From: Bacilli bacterium
GTDB lineage: Bacteria; Bacillota_I; Bacilli_A; RF39; UBA660
Assembly: GCA_900769635.1 (NCBI GenBank)
Contig: CAAGHJ010000002.1
Location: forward strand, 5,417-69,416
DNA length: 64,000 nucleotides
Direction: 5' to 3'
The position numbers were made by a program, and so were the translations under genes. Of the stretch, positions 42,598-51,828 are shown piece by piece. Every line of letters starts with the position of its first letter. Within the stretch, counting starts at the first letter, position 1. Under the pieces are notes generated by a model. That model was given only the letters and a program-made list of their open reading frames with translations, was not told where the DNA came from and made no database searches.

Positions 42598-42946
42598 AAA
42601 AAAAAGAAAAACCAATAGCCTAAACTATCAGTTTTTCCAAAACATACCAGAGAAGCGACTCTTTGATATAAAACCTGCGCACTTACACAGGTGGGCATCA
42701 CATCATTATAATTAGGAGCCTTATATGCTTCCCATTACCATTGTAATGAGATTCTTGGGAGCAGGTTTAACCCTTCATTACCAAGCTATCCCCGTAGGCG
42801 ATACGGTTAAATATAAACAGTCCATATATGAATAGTATCACTAAAGACAGCCTATACATCTGAATAAGTATTCAACACATATTATGAATTAGATTCCCAA
42901 AATATATCTTTAGTCGGTTTTAAACTAAGATATCGTCATCCCTAGT
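42598..42946 (-). ncRNA. candidate structured non-coding RNA
   Basis: This gene-free stretch behaves like an RNA gene on the - strand. It has an extended -10 box (TGGTATAAT, with ATTATA at 42953-42958 on +). Helices include ATATCTTTAGT/ACTAAGATAT (42904-42914 with 42924-42933), CCGTA/TACGG (near 42789-42805), and a long-range AAACCTGC/GCAGGTTT pair (42671-42678 with 42761-42768) closing a region with a CATTAC/GTAATG hairpin. A strong terminator (42607-42618 with 42625-42636, then T on the - strand) ends it. It lacks the conserved motifs of RNase P RNA, tmRNA and SRP RNA; a 6S-type RNA remains possible. Confidence 0.55.
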
Positions 42947-43127
42947 AACTCCATTATACCATTAAAATACTATAATATATCATAATTAACTATGAAGTAA
43001 CCAATGCAGTAAATGCACTAATAATAACTACCTACATTCTATTCCCCTATTCCATATCTATATTCCATATCTACATCTATATTCCATATACACTCTTTCT
43101 ACCCCATCTCCCAAATTCCAAATAAAG

Positions 43128-45500
43128 TTACTTTCTAAGCTCAGCCCCAATCTCCCTTTGCAAAGCCTCCACGATTCTCTCCATAATACACATAACCTCT
43201 TCCTCTGTAAGTGTCCTCTCCCTACTCTGGAACACAAGCGAATAAGCAAGCGACTTCTTATCACTCGGAATATTATCTCCCACATAAACATCAAAGAGCC
43301 TAATATCCGCAAGCAAACTATCATTAACTCCCCAAATAACCCCTTCTACGTCCCTCGTGCTAACTCCCTTATCCACAATAAAGGCCAAATCCTTACAAAT
43401 ACTAGGATACTTAGAAGGACTAACATAACAAATCCTATCTACCTTACCCATAAGAGCCTTCACAGATAACTCACAAGCAAAAACCTCATCCTTAACAATC
43501 GCCGGATGCACTCGGCCAAGCACCCCAATCACCTTTCCATCAAGCAAAATCTTCGCCGTAACATAAGGATGCATCCCCTTAGCATCTTCACAAATATCAA
43601 AATCATACCTACCCCTCATCCCCATATAATTAAGAACATTCTCTACCATTCCCTTAAGAAGATAAAAATCCCCCTTCACAGAAACACCACTTACACTATT
43701 ACTAATAAAATCTCCCCTCATAAGCATTGCCAGTTTCAAATCCTCATCAAAATTCCTATCATAAGTTTTCCCAATCTCATAAATGAAGATATCACTAACC
43801 CTTCTCTTCATATTATACTCATATACATTAAGCAAAGACGCCAAAATACTAGTCCTAATAATCTCCTTGTCGCTACTCATCGGATTCGGAAGAGCAATAA
43901 AATCCGCCCCCTCGTAATTAAACAACTCCGCCATCGCCCTGCTAACAAGCGTGTACGTCCTCACCTCATTAAACCCGAGACTCCTCATTCTCTGCCCAAT
44001 CACCTTCGAATACCACACATCCCCCAAATATCTCCCCCTCTTCGTTTCAACTCTAGGAAGAGTTCCCTTCAGGTTGTGATACCCATAAAGTCTCCCAATC
44101 TCCTCGGCAATGTCATTAATATTCTCCTCAATATCTAATCTCCTATTAGGAATAGTAACTATATAAACACCATCCCTTTTAAGAAAATCAAACCCAAGCT
44201 TGTTAAGTTCAAGTTCAATATCACTATCACTAATAGTTGTACCAAGAAGACCATTAATCTCTTCAGCCCTAAAAGATACAACCCTAGGAGTCTTAACAAT
44301 ATTATCAAATGAAGCCGTACCACTAAGAACCGTTGCACCCGCATACATTTCAAGAAGTTCACAAGCCCTATCCATAGCCATATCCGTATACTCATAGTTA
44401 AGACCCTTACCATACCTAATCGAAGCCTCACTCTTCAAATTAAGTTTGCTCGCCGTATTCCTAATACTAACCGCATCAAAAATAGCACTCTCAATAAATA
44501 AAGATTTCGTATTTTCCGTAACCGCTGTATTATCACCACCCATAACCCCAGCAATACAAACAGGCTTGTTACCATCAGTAATAACAATATCATCATTATT
44601 AAGAACCCTTTTTTGACCATCCAAAGTAATAATCTCTTCGCCATCCCTAGCATCCCTAACCAAAACATTACTTCCCAAACTATCACTATCAAAAAAGTGA
44701 AGCGGTTGCCCAAATTCAAGCATAACATAATTAGAAATATCAACAACATTATTAATACTCCTGATACCAACACTATTTAACCTACGCTTTATAAATTCCG
44801 GTGTTGGACCAATCTTAACATCCCTAACCATTCTCCCCAAATAATAAGGACACTTTGAAGTATCAACCCTAAGACTAATAAAATCATTAACACTATCCTT
44901 GCAAACATCAAATTTCACATAAGGAAGCTTAACCCTTCTGTTCAAAACTGCCCCCACAATATAAGCAAAACCAATATGATAGTAACAATCATTGTTTCTG
45001 TGCTTGTGAACATCAAGCTCATATACCACATCATCAAGGCCCAAATATTGCAAAGGATCAGCACCCAAAGGAGCATCAGCTGGTAAAACCATAATCCCCT
45101 TAGCACGATTTACCTCCGAATTCTCCTCAAAACCAAGTTCACACAAAGCACAAATCATACCTTCCGATTTAACACCCCTTAAACGCGTTTCTTCAATTGG
45201 CCCTACAGGAAGTACCGAATTAGGAAGAGCAACAATTACCCTTATCCCCTCCTTTACATTAGAAGCCCCACATACAACCTGTATACACTTAGACCCAGTA
45301 TTCACTTCACAAACCCTTAAATGATCACTATTAGGATGATCCTTACAAGAAATAACTTCACCAATAACAAGATTATTAATATGATTAGAAATAATTTTCT
45401 CAATATTAATACCAGTCTTAGTTACCCTTTCAGCAAGTTCCTCAGGACTAATATCCCCAATATCAATATAATCCTTAACCCATTCTAAATTTATCATCAA
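43128..45500 (-). CDS. pheT: phenylalanyl-tRNA synthetase beta subunit
   Basis: This 790-residue protein has normal length. The N-terminal tRNA-binding domain has VISCKDHPNSDHLRVCEV. The B3/B4 editing region and B5 domain follow, then the catalytic-like core (VSRAMAELFNYE, ALPNPMSSD), and the C-terminal anticodon-binding domain has PSKYPSICKDLAFIVD. It is partner of pheS in the alpha2-beta2 enzyme. It uses many G-ending codons, in keeping with the strand bias. It follows pheS by 15 nt. Confidence 0.96.
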   Translation of the reverse strand: MMINLEWVKDYIDIGDISPEELAERVTKTGINIEKIISNHINNLVIGEVISCKDHPNSDHLRVCEVNTGSKCIQVVCGASNVKEGIRVIVALPNSVLPVGPIEETRLRGVKSEGMICALCELGFEENSEVNRAKGIMVLPADAPLGADPLQYLGLDDVVYELDVHKHRNNDCYYHIGFAYIVGAVLNRRVKLPYVKFDVCKDSVNDFISLRVDTSKCPYYLGRMVRDVKIGPTPEFIKRRLNSVGIRSINNVVDISNYVMLEFGQPLHFFDSDSLGSNVLVRDARDGEEIITLDGQKRVLNNDDIVITDGNKPVCIAGVMGGDNTAVTENTKSLFIESAIFDAVSIRNTASKLNLKSEASIRYGKGLNYEYTDMAMDRACELLEMYAGATVLSGTASFDNIVKTPRVVSFRAEEINGLLGTTISDSDIELELNKLGFDFLKRDGVYIVTIPNRRLDIEENINDIAEEIGRLYGYHNLKGTLPRVETKRGRYLGDVWYSKVIGQRMRSLGFNEVRTYTLVSRAMAELFNYEGADFIALPNPMSSDKEIIRTSILASLLNVYEYNMKRRVSDIFIYEIGKTYDRNFDEDLKLAMLMRGDFISNSVSGVSVKGDFYLLKGMVENVLNYMGMRGRYDFDICEDAKGMHPYVTAKILLDGKVIGVLGRVHPAIVKDEVFACELSVKALMGKVDRICYVSPSKYPSICKDLAFIVDKGVSTRDVEGVIWGVNDSLLADIRLFDVYVGDNIPSDKKSLAYSLVFQSRERTLTEEEVMCIMERIVEALQREIGAELRK

Positions 45501-45515
45501 TATACCTTCTTTCCT

Positions 45516-46550
45516 TTATCTCTCTATCCTGTTAAAATTATCAACATTACGCAAGTCGTTATTATAAAATACCCTAATATCATTAATACCATATTTAAGC
45601 ATTGCTAAACGTTCTGCACCAAAACCAAAAGCAAATCCACTCCACTTTTTAGGATCATAACCACAATTTCTAAGAACATTAGGGTGAACAATACCACCCC
45701 CAGCAACCGTAATGTAACCACTATTCTTACAAATATTACAGCCCTTACCACCACAGTTAAAACAACTAATATCAACCTCAACAGAAGGTTCCGTAAACTG
45801 ATAATAACTAGGCCTAAATCTAACCGTTACCTCATCAGTAAATAACTTTCTAACAATAACTTCCACTGTCCCCTTTAAATCAGCTAAACTAATATCCTTG
45901 TCAACTAAAAGACCCTCAATTTGTGTAAACTGATGAGAATGCGTAGCATCATCATCATCTCTTCTATAAGTCTTACCAGGACAAATAATTCTAACCGGCT
46001 TATCACCACCAGCCTCTAACATAACCCTTGCTTGAACAGGAGATGTTTGACTTCTAAGAAGAAGTTCATTATCCCTAATATAAAACGTATCTTGAGCATC
46101 CCTTGCCGGATGACCCTTAGGAATATTAAGAAGTTCAAAATTAAATCTATCCTCTTCAACTTCGGGACCAGACGCAACATCATATCCCATACTCATACAA
46201 ACCTCTTCAACTTCCAAAATAAGTTTTTCAAGAATATTAGGACATCCCACAGGAATATTAGTAGAAGGCATAAACAAATCAATTCTATCCTTCTCTAATC
46301 CCTTTTTAACCTCTTCATCCTCTAAAACTCTCATTCTCTCTTCAAACTTAGAAGAAAATACCACTTTCAAATCATTAATTTCCTTACCAAAAGCCTTCTT
46401 ATCATCATCACTAAGTTCCTTCATCTTACTATAAAGAGAAGTAATAAGCCCCTTTTTACCAACCATTCTAACTTTCAAATCATTTAAATTCCTAATATCA
46501 TTAATATCATCAATTTTTAATATTTCCTTGTTTATCTCTTCAATATTCAT
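45516..46550 (-). CDS. pheS: phenylalanyl-tRNA synthetase alpha subunit
   Basis: This 344-residue protein has an N-terminal coiled coil (residues 1-85). The class II core has the HPARDAQDTF motif, a HSHQFTQIEGLLVD motif near residues 205-218, and the GFGAERLAML motif near 315. It charges tRNA-Phe. A small gene and a Phe T-box lie upstream; GGAGGAA precedes the start. Confidence 0.96.
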   Translation of the reverse strand: MNIEEINKEILKIDDINDIRNLNDLKVRMVGKKGLITSLYSKMKELSDDDKKAFGKEINDLKVVFSSKFEERMRVLEDEEVKKGLEKDRIDLFMPSTNIPVGCPNILEKLILEVEEVCMSMGYDVASGPEVEEDRFNFELLNIPKGHPARDAQDTFYIRDNELLLRSQTSPVQARVMLEAGGDKPVRIICPGKTYRRDDDDATHSHQFTQIEGLLVDKDISLADLKGTVEVIVRKLFTDEVTVRFRPSYYQFTEPSVEVDISCFNCGGKGCNICKNSGYITVAGGGIVHPNVLRNCGYDPKKWSGFAFGFGAERLAMLKYGINDIRVFYNNDLRNVDNFNRIER

Positions 46551-46559
46551 AAATTCCTC

Positions 46560-46847
46560 CTATATATTTTCTAACATAGTAATAATCTTATCCTTACTAA
46601 GTATCCTTTCATAATCATTAATATTATTAATAAAATCATTATTAGGAAGAGCTAATTCCTCTAACCTTTCATAAACAACATGATCTATATTAGTAACACC
46701 ATATTTAATTAAATATTCAATATTATGACATACATTAACACGTGCATCTCTTATTAACTCTATAACATACTTTCCCTTATTGTTTAATATATCATATAAA
46801 CAATCATTAGAAATATATTTAAGTAAATAATCAAGTTCACTATTCAT
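46560..46847 (-). CDS. small protein between the T-box and pheS
   Basis: This 95-residue acidic helical protein starts at ATG 46847, directly after TAAGGAGG. It is not recognised; it has no signal or membrane helix. It lies downstream of the Phe T-box terminator and 9 nt before pheS, so it must be induced with pheST when charged tRNA-Phe is low. Its composition (Asn, Asp, Ile, Leu) suggests a helical bundle. Confidence 0.6.
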   Translation of the reverse strand: MNSELDYLLKYISNDCLYDILNNKGKYVIELIRDARVNVCHNIEYLIKYGVTNIDHVVYERLEELALPNNDFINNINDYERILSKDKIITMLENI

Positions 46848-46863
46848 AAATACCTCCTTAAAA

Positions 46864-47058
46864 TAAAAAAGATGGTCCATAAAGGACGACTAAAGCCGCG
46901 GTACCACCTTTCTTTATAACTAATGTTATACTCTCTTGTCTTTAACGCTTACCTGCGATAAAATTCAAAGGGTGAATTCATACCAATATCTTGCTCTACT
47001 TTCACCATAAAGAGCTCGCTTTAAAGATATTTCTACCATACTACTACTTCCTTATCAT
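46864..47058 (-). ncRNA. T-box leader, phenylalanine-specific
   Basis: The - strand carries AAAGGTGGTACCGCGG (T-box, + coordinates about 46896-46911) followed by a GTCC/GGAC-based terminator with T residues near 46861-46870. A TTC in the TGAATTCA loop (46974-46976) is a fitting Phe specifier for pheST. It separates frr from the pheST unit. Confidence 0.85.
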
Positions 47059-47062
47059 CATT

Positions 47063-47605
47063 TTATATTGTCATTAAATCCTTTTCTTTATCTTTAAGTT
47101 TACTTTCAATTTCCTTATTATACTTATTAATAAGATCTTGAACTTCTTCAATACTCCTTTTTTCTTCATCTTCAGGAAGTTTTAAAGAAGCAATCATTTT
47201 ATTTGCATCTTGTCTAATATTTCTAAGATGTATCTTAGCATCTTCAGCTAATTGTTTAACCTCTTTAACAAGTTCCTTTCTTCTATCCTCAGTAAGAGGA
47301 GGTATAACTATAAATACACACTCTCCATTATTGTTAGGAGTAACCCCCAAATTAGCCTCAAATATAGCCTTTTCAATGTGACCTAAAATAGACCTATCAA
47401 AAGGCTTTATCATAAGTTGTCTAGCTTCTGGTACAGAGATATTAGCAAGAGCCTTAATTGGAGTAGCCACTCCATAATAATCAACCATAACCTTATCAAG
47501 CATACTAGGATTAGCACGACCAGCTCTTACATTTAAAAACCTTTCCTCCATAGTTATAATAGCATTTTGCATTTTTTCTTCTGTTAAATTTATTGTATTT
47601 TCCAT
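47063..47605 (-). CDS. frr: ribosome recycling factor
   Basis: This 180-residue protein has normal length: the RAGRANPSMLDKVMVDYYG motif at residues 27-45, ISVPEARQLMIKPFD and the C-terminal helix with RNIRQDANKMI. With EF-G it splits post-termination ribosomes. The usual upstream partner pyrH is absent here; instead the hypothetical gene and J-domain genes precede it. GAAAGGAT lies before the start. Confidence 0.96.
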   Translation of the reverse strand: MENTINLTEEKMQNAIITMEERFLNVRAGRANPSMLDKVMVDYYGVATPIKALANISVPEARQLMIKPFDRSILGHIEKAIFEANLGVTPNNNGECVFIVIPPLTEDRRKELVKEVKQLAEDAKIHLRNIRQDANKMIASLKLPEDEEKRSIEEVQDLINKYNKEIESKLKDKEKDLMTI

Positions 47606-47617
47606 ATATTATCCTTT

Positions 47618-48055
47618 CTAACTTGTTATATCCTTAGATTTCTTTCTTACTTTAATAGGGGATGCCTGTTTATATAGTTCTGCCTCTTTTTTATCCTTAA
47701 TAACTACAGAGTACAATAAATTAGTAGTTAAAGCTTCAAATATTTCATCACCATAATCAATATATAATCTATTATATGTTTCATCGTGGCAGTCTAAATA
47801 ATAATCATATTTTTTTAAGAAATCAAGTTCTCCTAAGAAAAGCTTATTAATATCTGTAAAAAGTTCCACATAAAGTTGTGAATCTGCTACTAAACGCATA
47901 TTTGAACTTTTACTAAGTAATTTATAATAACGACTTCGTATTTTAGCAACCACTTTTTTAAGCTTATCCTCATCCACAATAACATCATACAAGTACATCT
48001 TGTCCCCTATAACTTCATAAATGACACTTGGGTCCGTAAGTAAATCTTTAAACAT
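47618..48055 (-). CDS. hypothetical protein upstream of frr
   Basis: This 145-residue protein is mostly helical with a charged C-terminal tail (KVRKKSKDITS). It has no signal, membrane segment or known motif. It lies 12 nt before frr and 73 nt after the J-domain gene, on the same strand. AAGAGGAG precedes the start. The position suggests co-transcription with frr. Confidence 0.55.
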   Translation of the reverse strand: MFKDLLTDPSVIYEVIGDKMYLYDVIVDEDKLKKVVAKIRSRYYKLLSKSSNMRLVADSQLYVELFTDINKLFLGELDFLKKYDYYLDCHDETYNRLYIDYGDEIFEALTTNLLYSVVIKDKKEAELYKQASPIKVRKKSKDITS

Positions 48056-48128
48056 AACATTAACTCCTCTTCTTTAGTTCATATTATATCACAAATTCCC
48101 AAGTTGTAAAGAGGTTTTTCATATTTTT

Positions 48129-49829
48129 TTATTTTCTTGGCCCTACGGGAGCATTAGTAGATTGATGACCACTTTCGGTTCCAGCCATTTTATTAAAAAT
48201 TTCAAGGTACGTACGTTCAAAATTACTTTTAACTTTGTTATCATCTTCTAACACAGGTTTCTGTTTAGTGGGAATTACAAAAGGATTAGTAAAAGATGCA
48301 GAATCCTCTTTCTTGTTTTCTACCCTTTCTTGTTCTTCAAAACCAGAATAAAGCAGTTCTGGACCTTCATCATAATGAAAATCAGTCTTTTTAGGAAGTA
48401 AACTATCTAGTAATAAATTATCCTTTTCTATATCCTCAAAGGTAATACCAAGTAATGCCTTCACCTTATCATCAGGCAAAGTTGGTAAAATTGTAAGAAC
48501 TTGTGTGCAGATTTTTAAATTCTGCATCATTTCTTCAGCAGTTTTTCCTTCATTAGCCTTATATAGTTTAAGATTAAGGTCATTAACAATAGATTGTTTT
48601 TCATCTTCCTTTTTTATTGTAGAAATTTTATCATACATAGCATTTATAACAGGTTGTACTTCACTAAGACTACTCATTTTATCAATAGCCTCTTCCGTAA
48701 TATTTAAAACCTCTGCTATTTTTTTATTACCCTTATTAACTTCTCTAAGTTTATTTATAGAATTATGGGCCTTTACTTTTTTATCTTTTAAATCCTTAAT
48801 TTCATCTATTTTCTTATTAATTTTATCAGTAAAGCCATATATCATCATTTGCATTTGATTATCATACATATTTTTATTATTTTTATATGAAGTATTCTTT
48901 TTTATAACAAGACAATTATCTATAATTTTCTTTTTTTCTTCATTTATTTGCGGAAGAGCTTCCTTAAAGTTAGGAATATTTGCAAATCTATCAAGTTGCA
49001 TATTCAATTTTTGCTCTATATCTTCTATATAAGTATCCTCTTGCCTCTTATCATCAGAAATAAATTCTTGTCTAATACTCACAAGCATTTCATTAGTAGT
49101 TTTTAAAGATAAAGCATATTCACTTTTAGGTGTAATTCTATCAACAATTTGCTTTGCTTTTCGATTAGCATAATCCATTTTATCTTCTATAAAACTAAGT
49201 TCTGACATATACATACTCTTTAAATATTTATCATATATTTCCTTAACATATTCTTTAATTGCAAGAGAACTTTCTTCTTGGGCTTTCATAAACGTTACCA
49301 TAATTGTTGTAGAAGATGCTGTCTTTTCATCTAAATTTTGTATCTGATTTAAATATTTATCTATTATATCATTAACGCGTCTTTTATAAGTCTCTATTAT
49401 TTTAGATATATTTGTAATATCATAAAGTTCAACATTATTCATATTTAAACCATTTATTTCTGAAACACTATTATTTTCAAGTTTACACTTACTAAGTAAA
49501 CTTGTTACAGTACCATAAACTTCCTGAGTTTGATTTTTTTCATCGTCAATACCCTTTAATTTTTTCAAAAGTTTATCATTTGCCTCATTATAAAGTTTAA
49601 ATAAAGATGTACACGTATCACGAATATCTTCCGGAAGATCAGAATTTTTATCAGGGTGATACAAATTGCAAGCATCACGATACACTTTTTTTAAACTACT
49701 TTCAGTATAATTTTCTGTAAGTCCAAACGGAGCAAATATTTTTAATGCAGCATCAAATGGTATTTCTGTATTTTTTAATTTTTCACATCTTTCATATTCT
49801 GAGATTATCTTCTTTATTTTTTCTTCCAT
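48129..49829 (-). CDS. J-domain protein with long helical C-terminus
   Basis: The 566-residue protein has an N-terminal J domain (about residues 22-90) with the HPD triad in LYHPDKN near residue 60, the motif that stimulates Hsp70 ATPase. The rest is a long predicted coiled-coil region rich in Lys, Glu and Ile. It lacks the Gly/Phe linker and zinc domain of DnaJ, so it is a specialised co-chaperone. It lies 19 nt after a shorter relative and shares its strand. The last codons contain a CCCTACGGG sequence like the dispersed motif. Partner and client are unknown. Confidence 0.75.
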   Translation of the reverse strand: MEEKIKKIISEYERCEKLKNTEIPFDAALKIFAPFGLTENYTESSLKKVYRDACNLYHPDKNSDLPEDIRDTCTSLFKLYNEANDKLLKKLKGIDDEKNQTQEVYGTVTSLLSKCKLENNSVSEINGLNMNNVELYDITNISKIIETYKRRVNDIIDKYLNQIQNLDEKTASSTTIMVTFMKAQEESSLAIKEYVKEIYDKYLKSMYMSELSFIEDKMDYANRKAKQIVDRITPKSEYALSLKTTNEMLVSIRQEFISDDKRQEDTYIEDIEQKLNMQLDRFANIPNFKEALPQINEEKKKIIDNCLVIKKNTSYKNNKNMYDNQMQMMIYGFTDKINKKIDEIKDLKDKKVKAHNSINKLREVNKGNKKIAEVLNITEEAIDKMSSLSEVQPVINAMYDKISTIKKEDEKQSIVNDLNLKLYKANEGKTAEEMMQNLKICTQVLTILPTLPDDKVKALLGITFEDIEKDNLLLDSLLPKKTDFHYDEGPELLYSGFEEQERVENKKEDSASFTNPFVIPTKQKPVLEDDNKVKSNFERTYLEIFNKMAGTESGHQSTNAPVGPRK

Positions 49830-49848
49830 TTGTTATCCTCCTCTATAA

Positions 49849-50913
49849 TTATCTCTTTGCATAGTTATCAATATTAATAACATTATCCTTTTTCGGTAAT
49901 AATCCTTGTCTCTCTAAATAAAGCCTTTGTACAAGATTTACCATTAAATCCATATCATTTTTATGTTTATTTTCTTTTGCCATTATATGGCCTGTAATAT
50001 CAATAACATTATCCTTCTGTTTAGGTAGTTCTTCTTCTTTTAATTCAAAAATTTTTGAAATATCCTCTACACCAAGAAAACCATATAATTGAGTAAATGA
50101 AACCTTATCTAAAAGTTTTTTATCAAATTCCAAATCTTGAAATTGAAGATTAGTAAGACCAACTGTACTTTCAAAAGGACCAGCATTTGCAAGTTTAATA
50201 GCATCAAGTAATACCGTAGTCCACTCCTTAGAATTATTACTACTTTGTACTTTTTTAGAAGTTTCATACTTCAGTATTATACTATCAATAAGTTCTTTTG
50301 TATCCTTAGGTCTAATTGTAACATAATTAACAATCATATTATATATACTATCAATATTACTTTTAAGATTGCTTATTTGTATTTTTTGTATAGCATAATC
50401 AATAGCGGCCACTGCATCACTATTATCTTTATTTTGACTTTGTAAATTAGTCAAATTACTAATTAATTTCTCTTTGTATTTATCAATATTATTTTTGCTA
50501 TTAACTTCTTTAATAGTTTTAGAAAAGTGTCCTAATATATCATTAATTTCTTTATCATATTCTTTTCTTTTATCGAAATAATCATACCTATTTATTATCT
50601 TTATACACCTTTCTCTAACTGCGGAAGCAAGATTATCAATATTAATATGACTACTGTCTTTAAGTTTTTCCTTGTTAATTAAAGTACTCATTATTAACTG
50701 AACTTTCTTAGTAAGCTCTTCAATTAAGAAATCCTTATAAACATCACCTTTAAGTTCTTTCTGTTCAAGAATTTTTCTTGCATTTCTTATAAACTCAACA
50801 TTTTCCGGTTTATCTTTATGATTATTATAAAGTAAATTATAAGCAAATTCTAATTCCTCAGAAGTAAACCCCTCTCTTAAATTAAACAAATTTAGTGCAT
50901 CTTCCCTTGTCAT
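49849..50913 (-). CDS. degenerate J-domain-like protein
   Basis: This 354-residue protein begins with a J-like helical segment (ALNLFNLREGFTSEELEFAY, then LLYNNHKDKPEN), where the HPD triad is HKD, so Hsp70 stimulation is doubtful. The remaining sequence is helical and charged, like its downstream neighbour. The two form an operon pair (19-nt gap), which could be a heterodimer of an active and an inactive J protein. AGGAGGAGG precedes the start. The similarity is by pattern only. Confidence 0.6.
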   Translation of the reverse strand: MTREDALNLFNLREGFTSEELEFAYNLLYNNHKDKPENVEFIRNARKILEQKELKGDVYKDFLIEELTKKVQLIMSTLINKEKLKDSSHINIDNLASAVRERCIKIINRYDYFDKRKEYDKEINDILGHFSKTIKEVNSKNNIDKYKEKLISNLTNLQSQNKDNSDAVAAIDYAIQKIQISNLKSNIDSIYNMIVNYVTIRPKDTKELIDSIILKYETSKKVQSSNNSKEWTTVLLDAIKLANAGPFESTVGLTNLQFQDLEFDKKLLDKVSFTQLYGFLGVEDISKIFELKEEELPKQKDNVIDITGHIMAKENKHKNDMDLMVNLVQRLYLERQGLLPKKDNVINIDNYAKR

Positions 50914-50980
50914 TAAAATGTCCTCCTCCTACTATACAACTATTATAACACAAAAGCCTTCATAAAAAAAGAAAAAAAGA

Positions 50981-51538
50981 CTATTTTTCTTCTTTAACAG
51001 TCTTTTTAGTTTCTGTTTTAGCTTTTGTTGCAGTCGATGTAGTTTTTTTCGCTGGAGCTTTCTTAGCAGTAGTCTTAGTTTCTTTCTTTTCTTTAACTAC
51101 TTTTTCTTCCTTGCTATTTTTTTCTTCTTTAGTAGTTTTTTCTGTCTTTACAGCCTTTGCAGTTTTAGGTTCATATTTCTTACCATCTAAAGCATCTTTT
51201 GCAATTTTAACTAATTCTGAAAATCCTTGTGGATTATCAATAGCAAGTTCACTAAGCATTTTTCTATTAACAGCAATACTTGCCTTATTTAATCCATCAA
51301 TAAATTTAGAATAACTAATTTCATTTTCTCTACAAGCAGCATTAATTCTTGTTATCCATAATTTTCTGAAATTTCTTTTATTTTGCTTTCTATCTCTATA
51401 AGCATATTCTCCTGAATGCATCACTTGTTCGTGAGCTGTCTTATATAATCTATGTTTACTACCAAAGTATCCCTTAGCTTCTTTTAATACTTTTTTTCTT
51501 CTGGCACGTGCAACTGTACCACCTTTAACTCTTGTCAT
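50981..51538 (-). CDS. rplT: 50S ribosomal protein L20 with C-terminal extension
   Basis: Residues 1-119 are a standard L20 ([54 protein letters not shown]). About 66 extra residues follow, made of Lys, Glu, Ala and Thr repeats ([20 protein letters not shown]). Typical L20 ends near residue 118. The tail resembles histone H1-like low-complexity sequence and may contact RNA. L20 also represses its operon in other bacteria. The start is preceded by GGAGGAAAT. Confidence 0.96.
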   Translation of the reverse strand: MTRVKGGTVARARRKKVLKEAKGYFGSKHRLYKTAHEQVMHSGEYAYRDRKQNKRNFRKLWITRINAACRENEISYSKFIDGLNKASIAVNRKMLSELAIDNPQGFSELVKIAKDALDGKKYEPKTAKAVKTEKTTKEEKNSKEEKVVKEKKETKTTAKKAPAKKTTSTATKAKTETKKTVKEEK

Positions 51539-51603
51539 ATTTCCTCCTTCAATTTTTACAAATCATAATAAACTATTTTATAAAATTCTTATAGTTCTAA
51601 ATT

Positions 51604-51813
51604 CTATATTAAGTCTTTAATTCTCTTTAAATCAGATTTATGTAAGCTATTTGCATTTCTCTTTTGTCTGTTTGTTTTAGTACTTCTTTTTCCAGTGTTA
51701 TGAAGTACTCCTTGTTTAGATACCGTGATTGAACCACTTTGTCTAATATTAAGAACTTTTTTAGTACCCTTATGAGTCTTCATTTTGTTCTTTTTTGCTT
51801 TAACTTTTGCCAT
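51604..51813 (-). CDS. rpmI: 50S ribosomal protein L35
   Basis: This 69-residue basic protein has the KMKTHKGTKK motif near the N-terminus and GKRSTKTNRQKR in the centre, followed by KSDLKRIKDLI, as in L35. It lies between infC and rplT in the conserved operon order. AGGAGG precedes the start. Confidence 0.94.
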   Translation of the reverse strand: MAKVKAKKNKMKTHKGTKKVLNIRQSGSITVSKQGVLHNTGKRSTKTNRQKRNANSLHKSDLKRIKDLI

Positions 51814-51828
51814 ATTAATTCCTCCTAA

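Noticed and set aside
42786..42805. CCCCGTAGG near 42789 as another repeat copy
   Set aside because: It forms the CCGTA/TACGG hairpin of the candidate RNA and lacks the CCCTA half.
43158..44138. Long open frames on the + strand opposite pheT and pheS
   Set aside because: They are Pro/His/Arg/Ile-rich, lack ribosome sites and reflect the codon bias of the real - strand genes.
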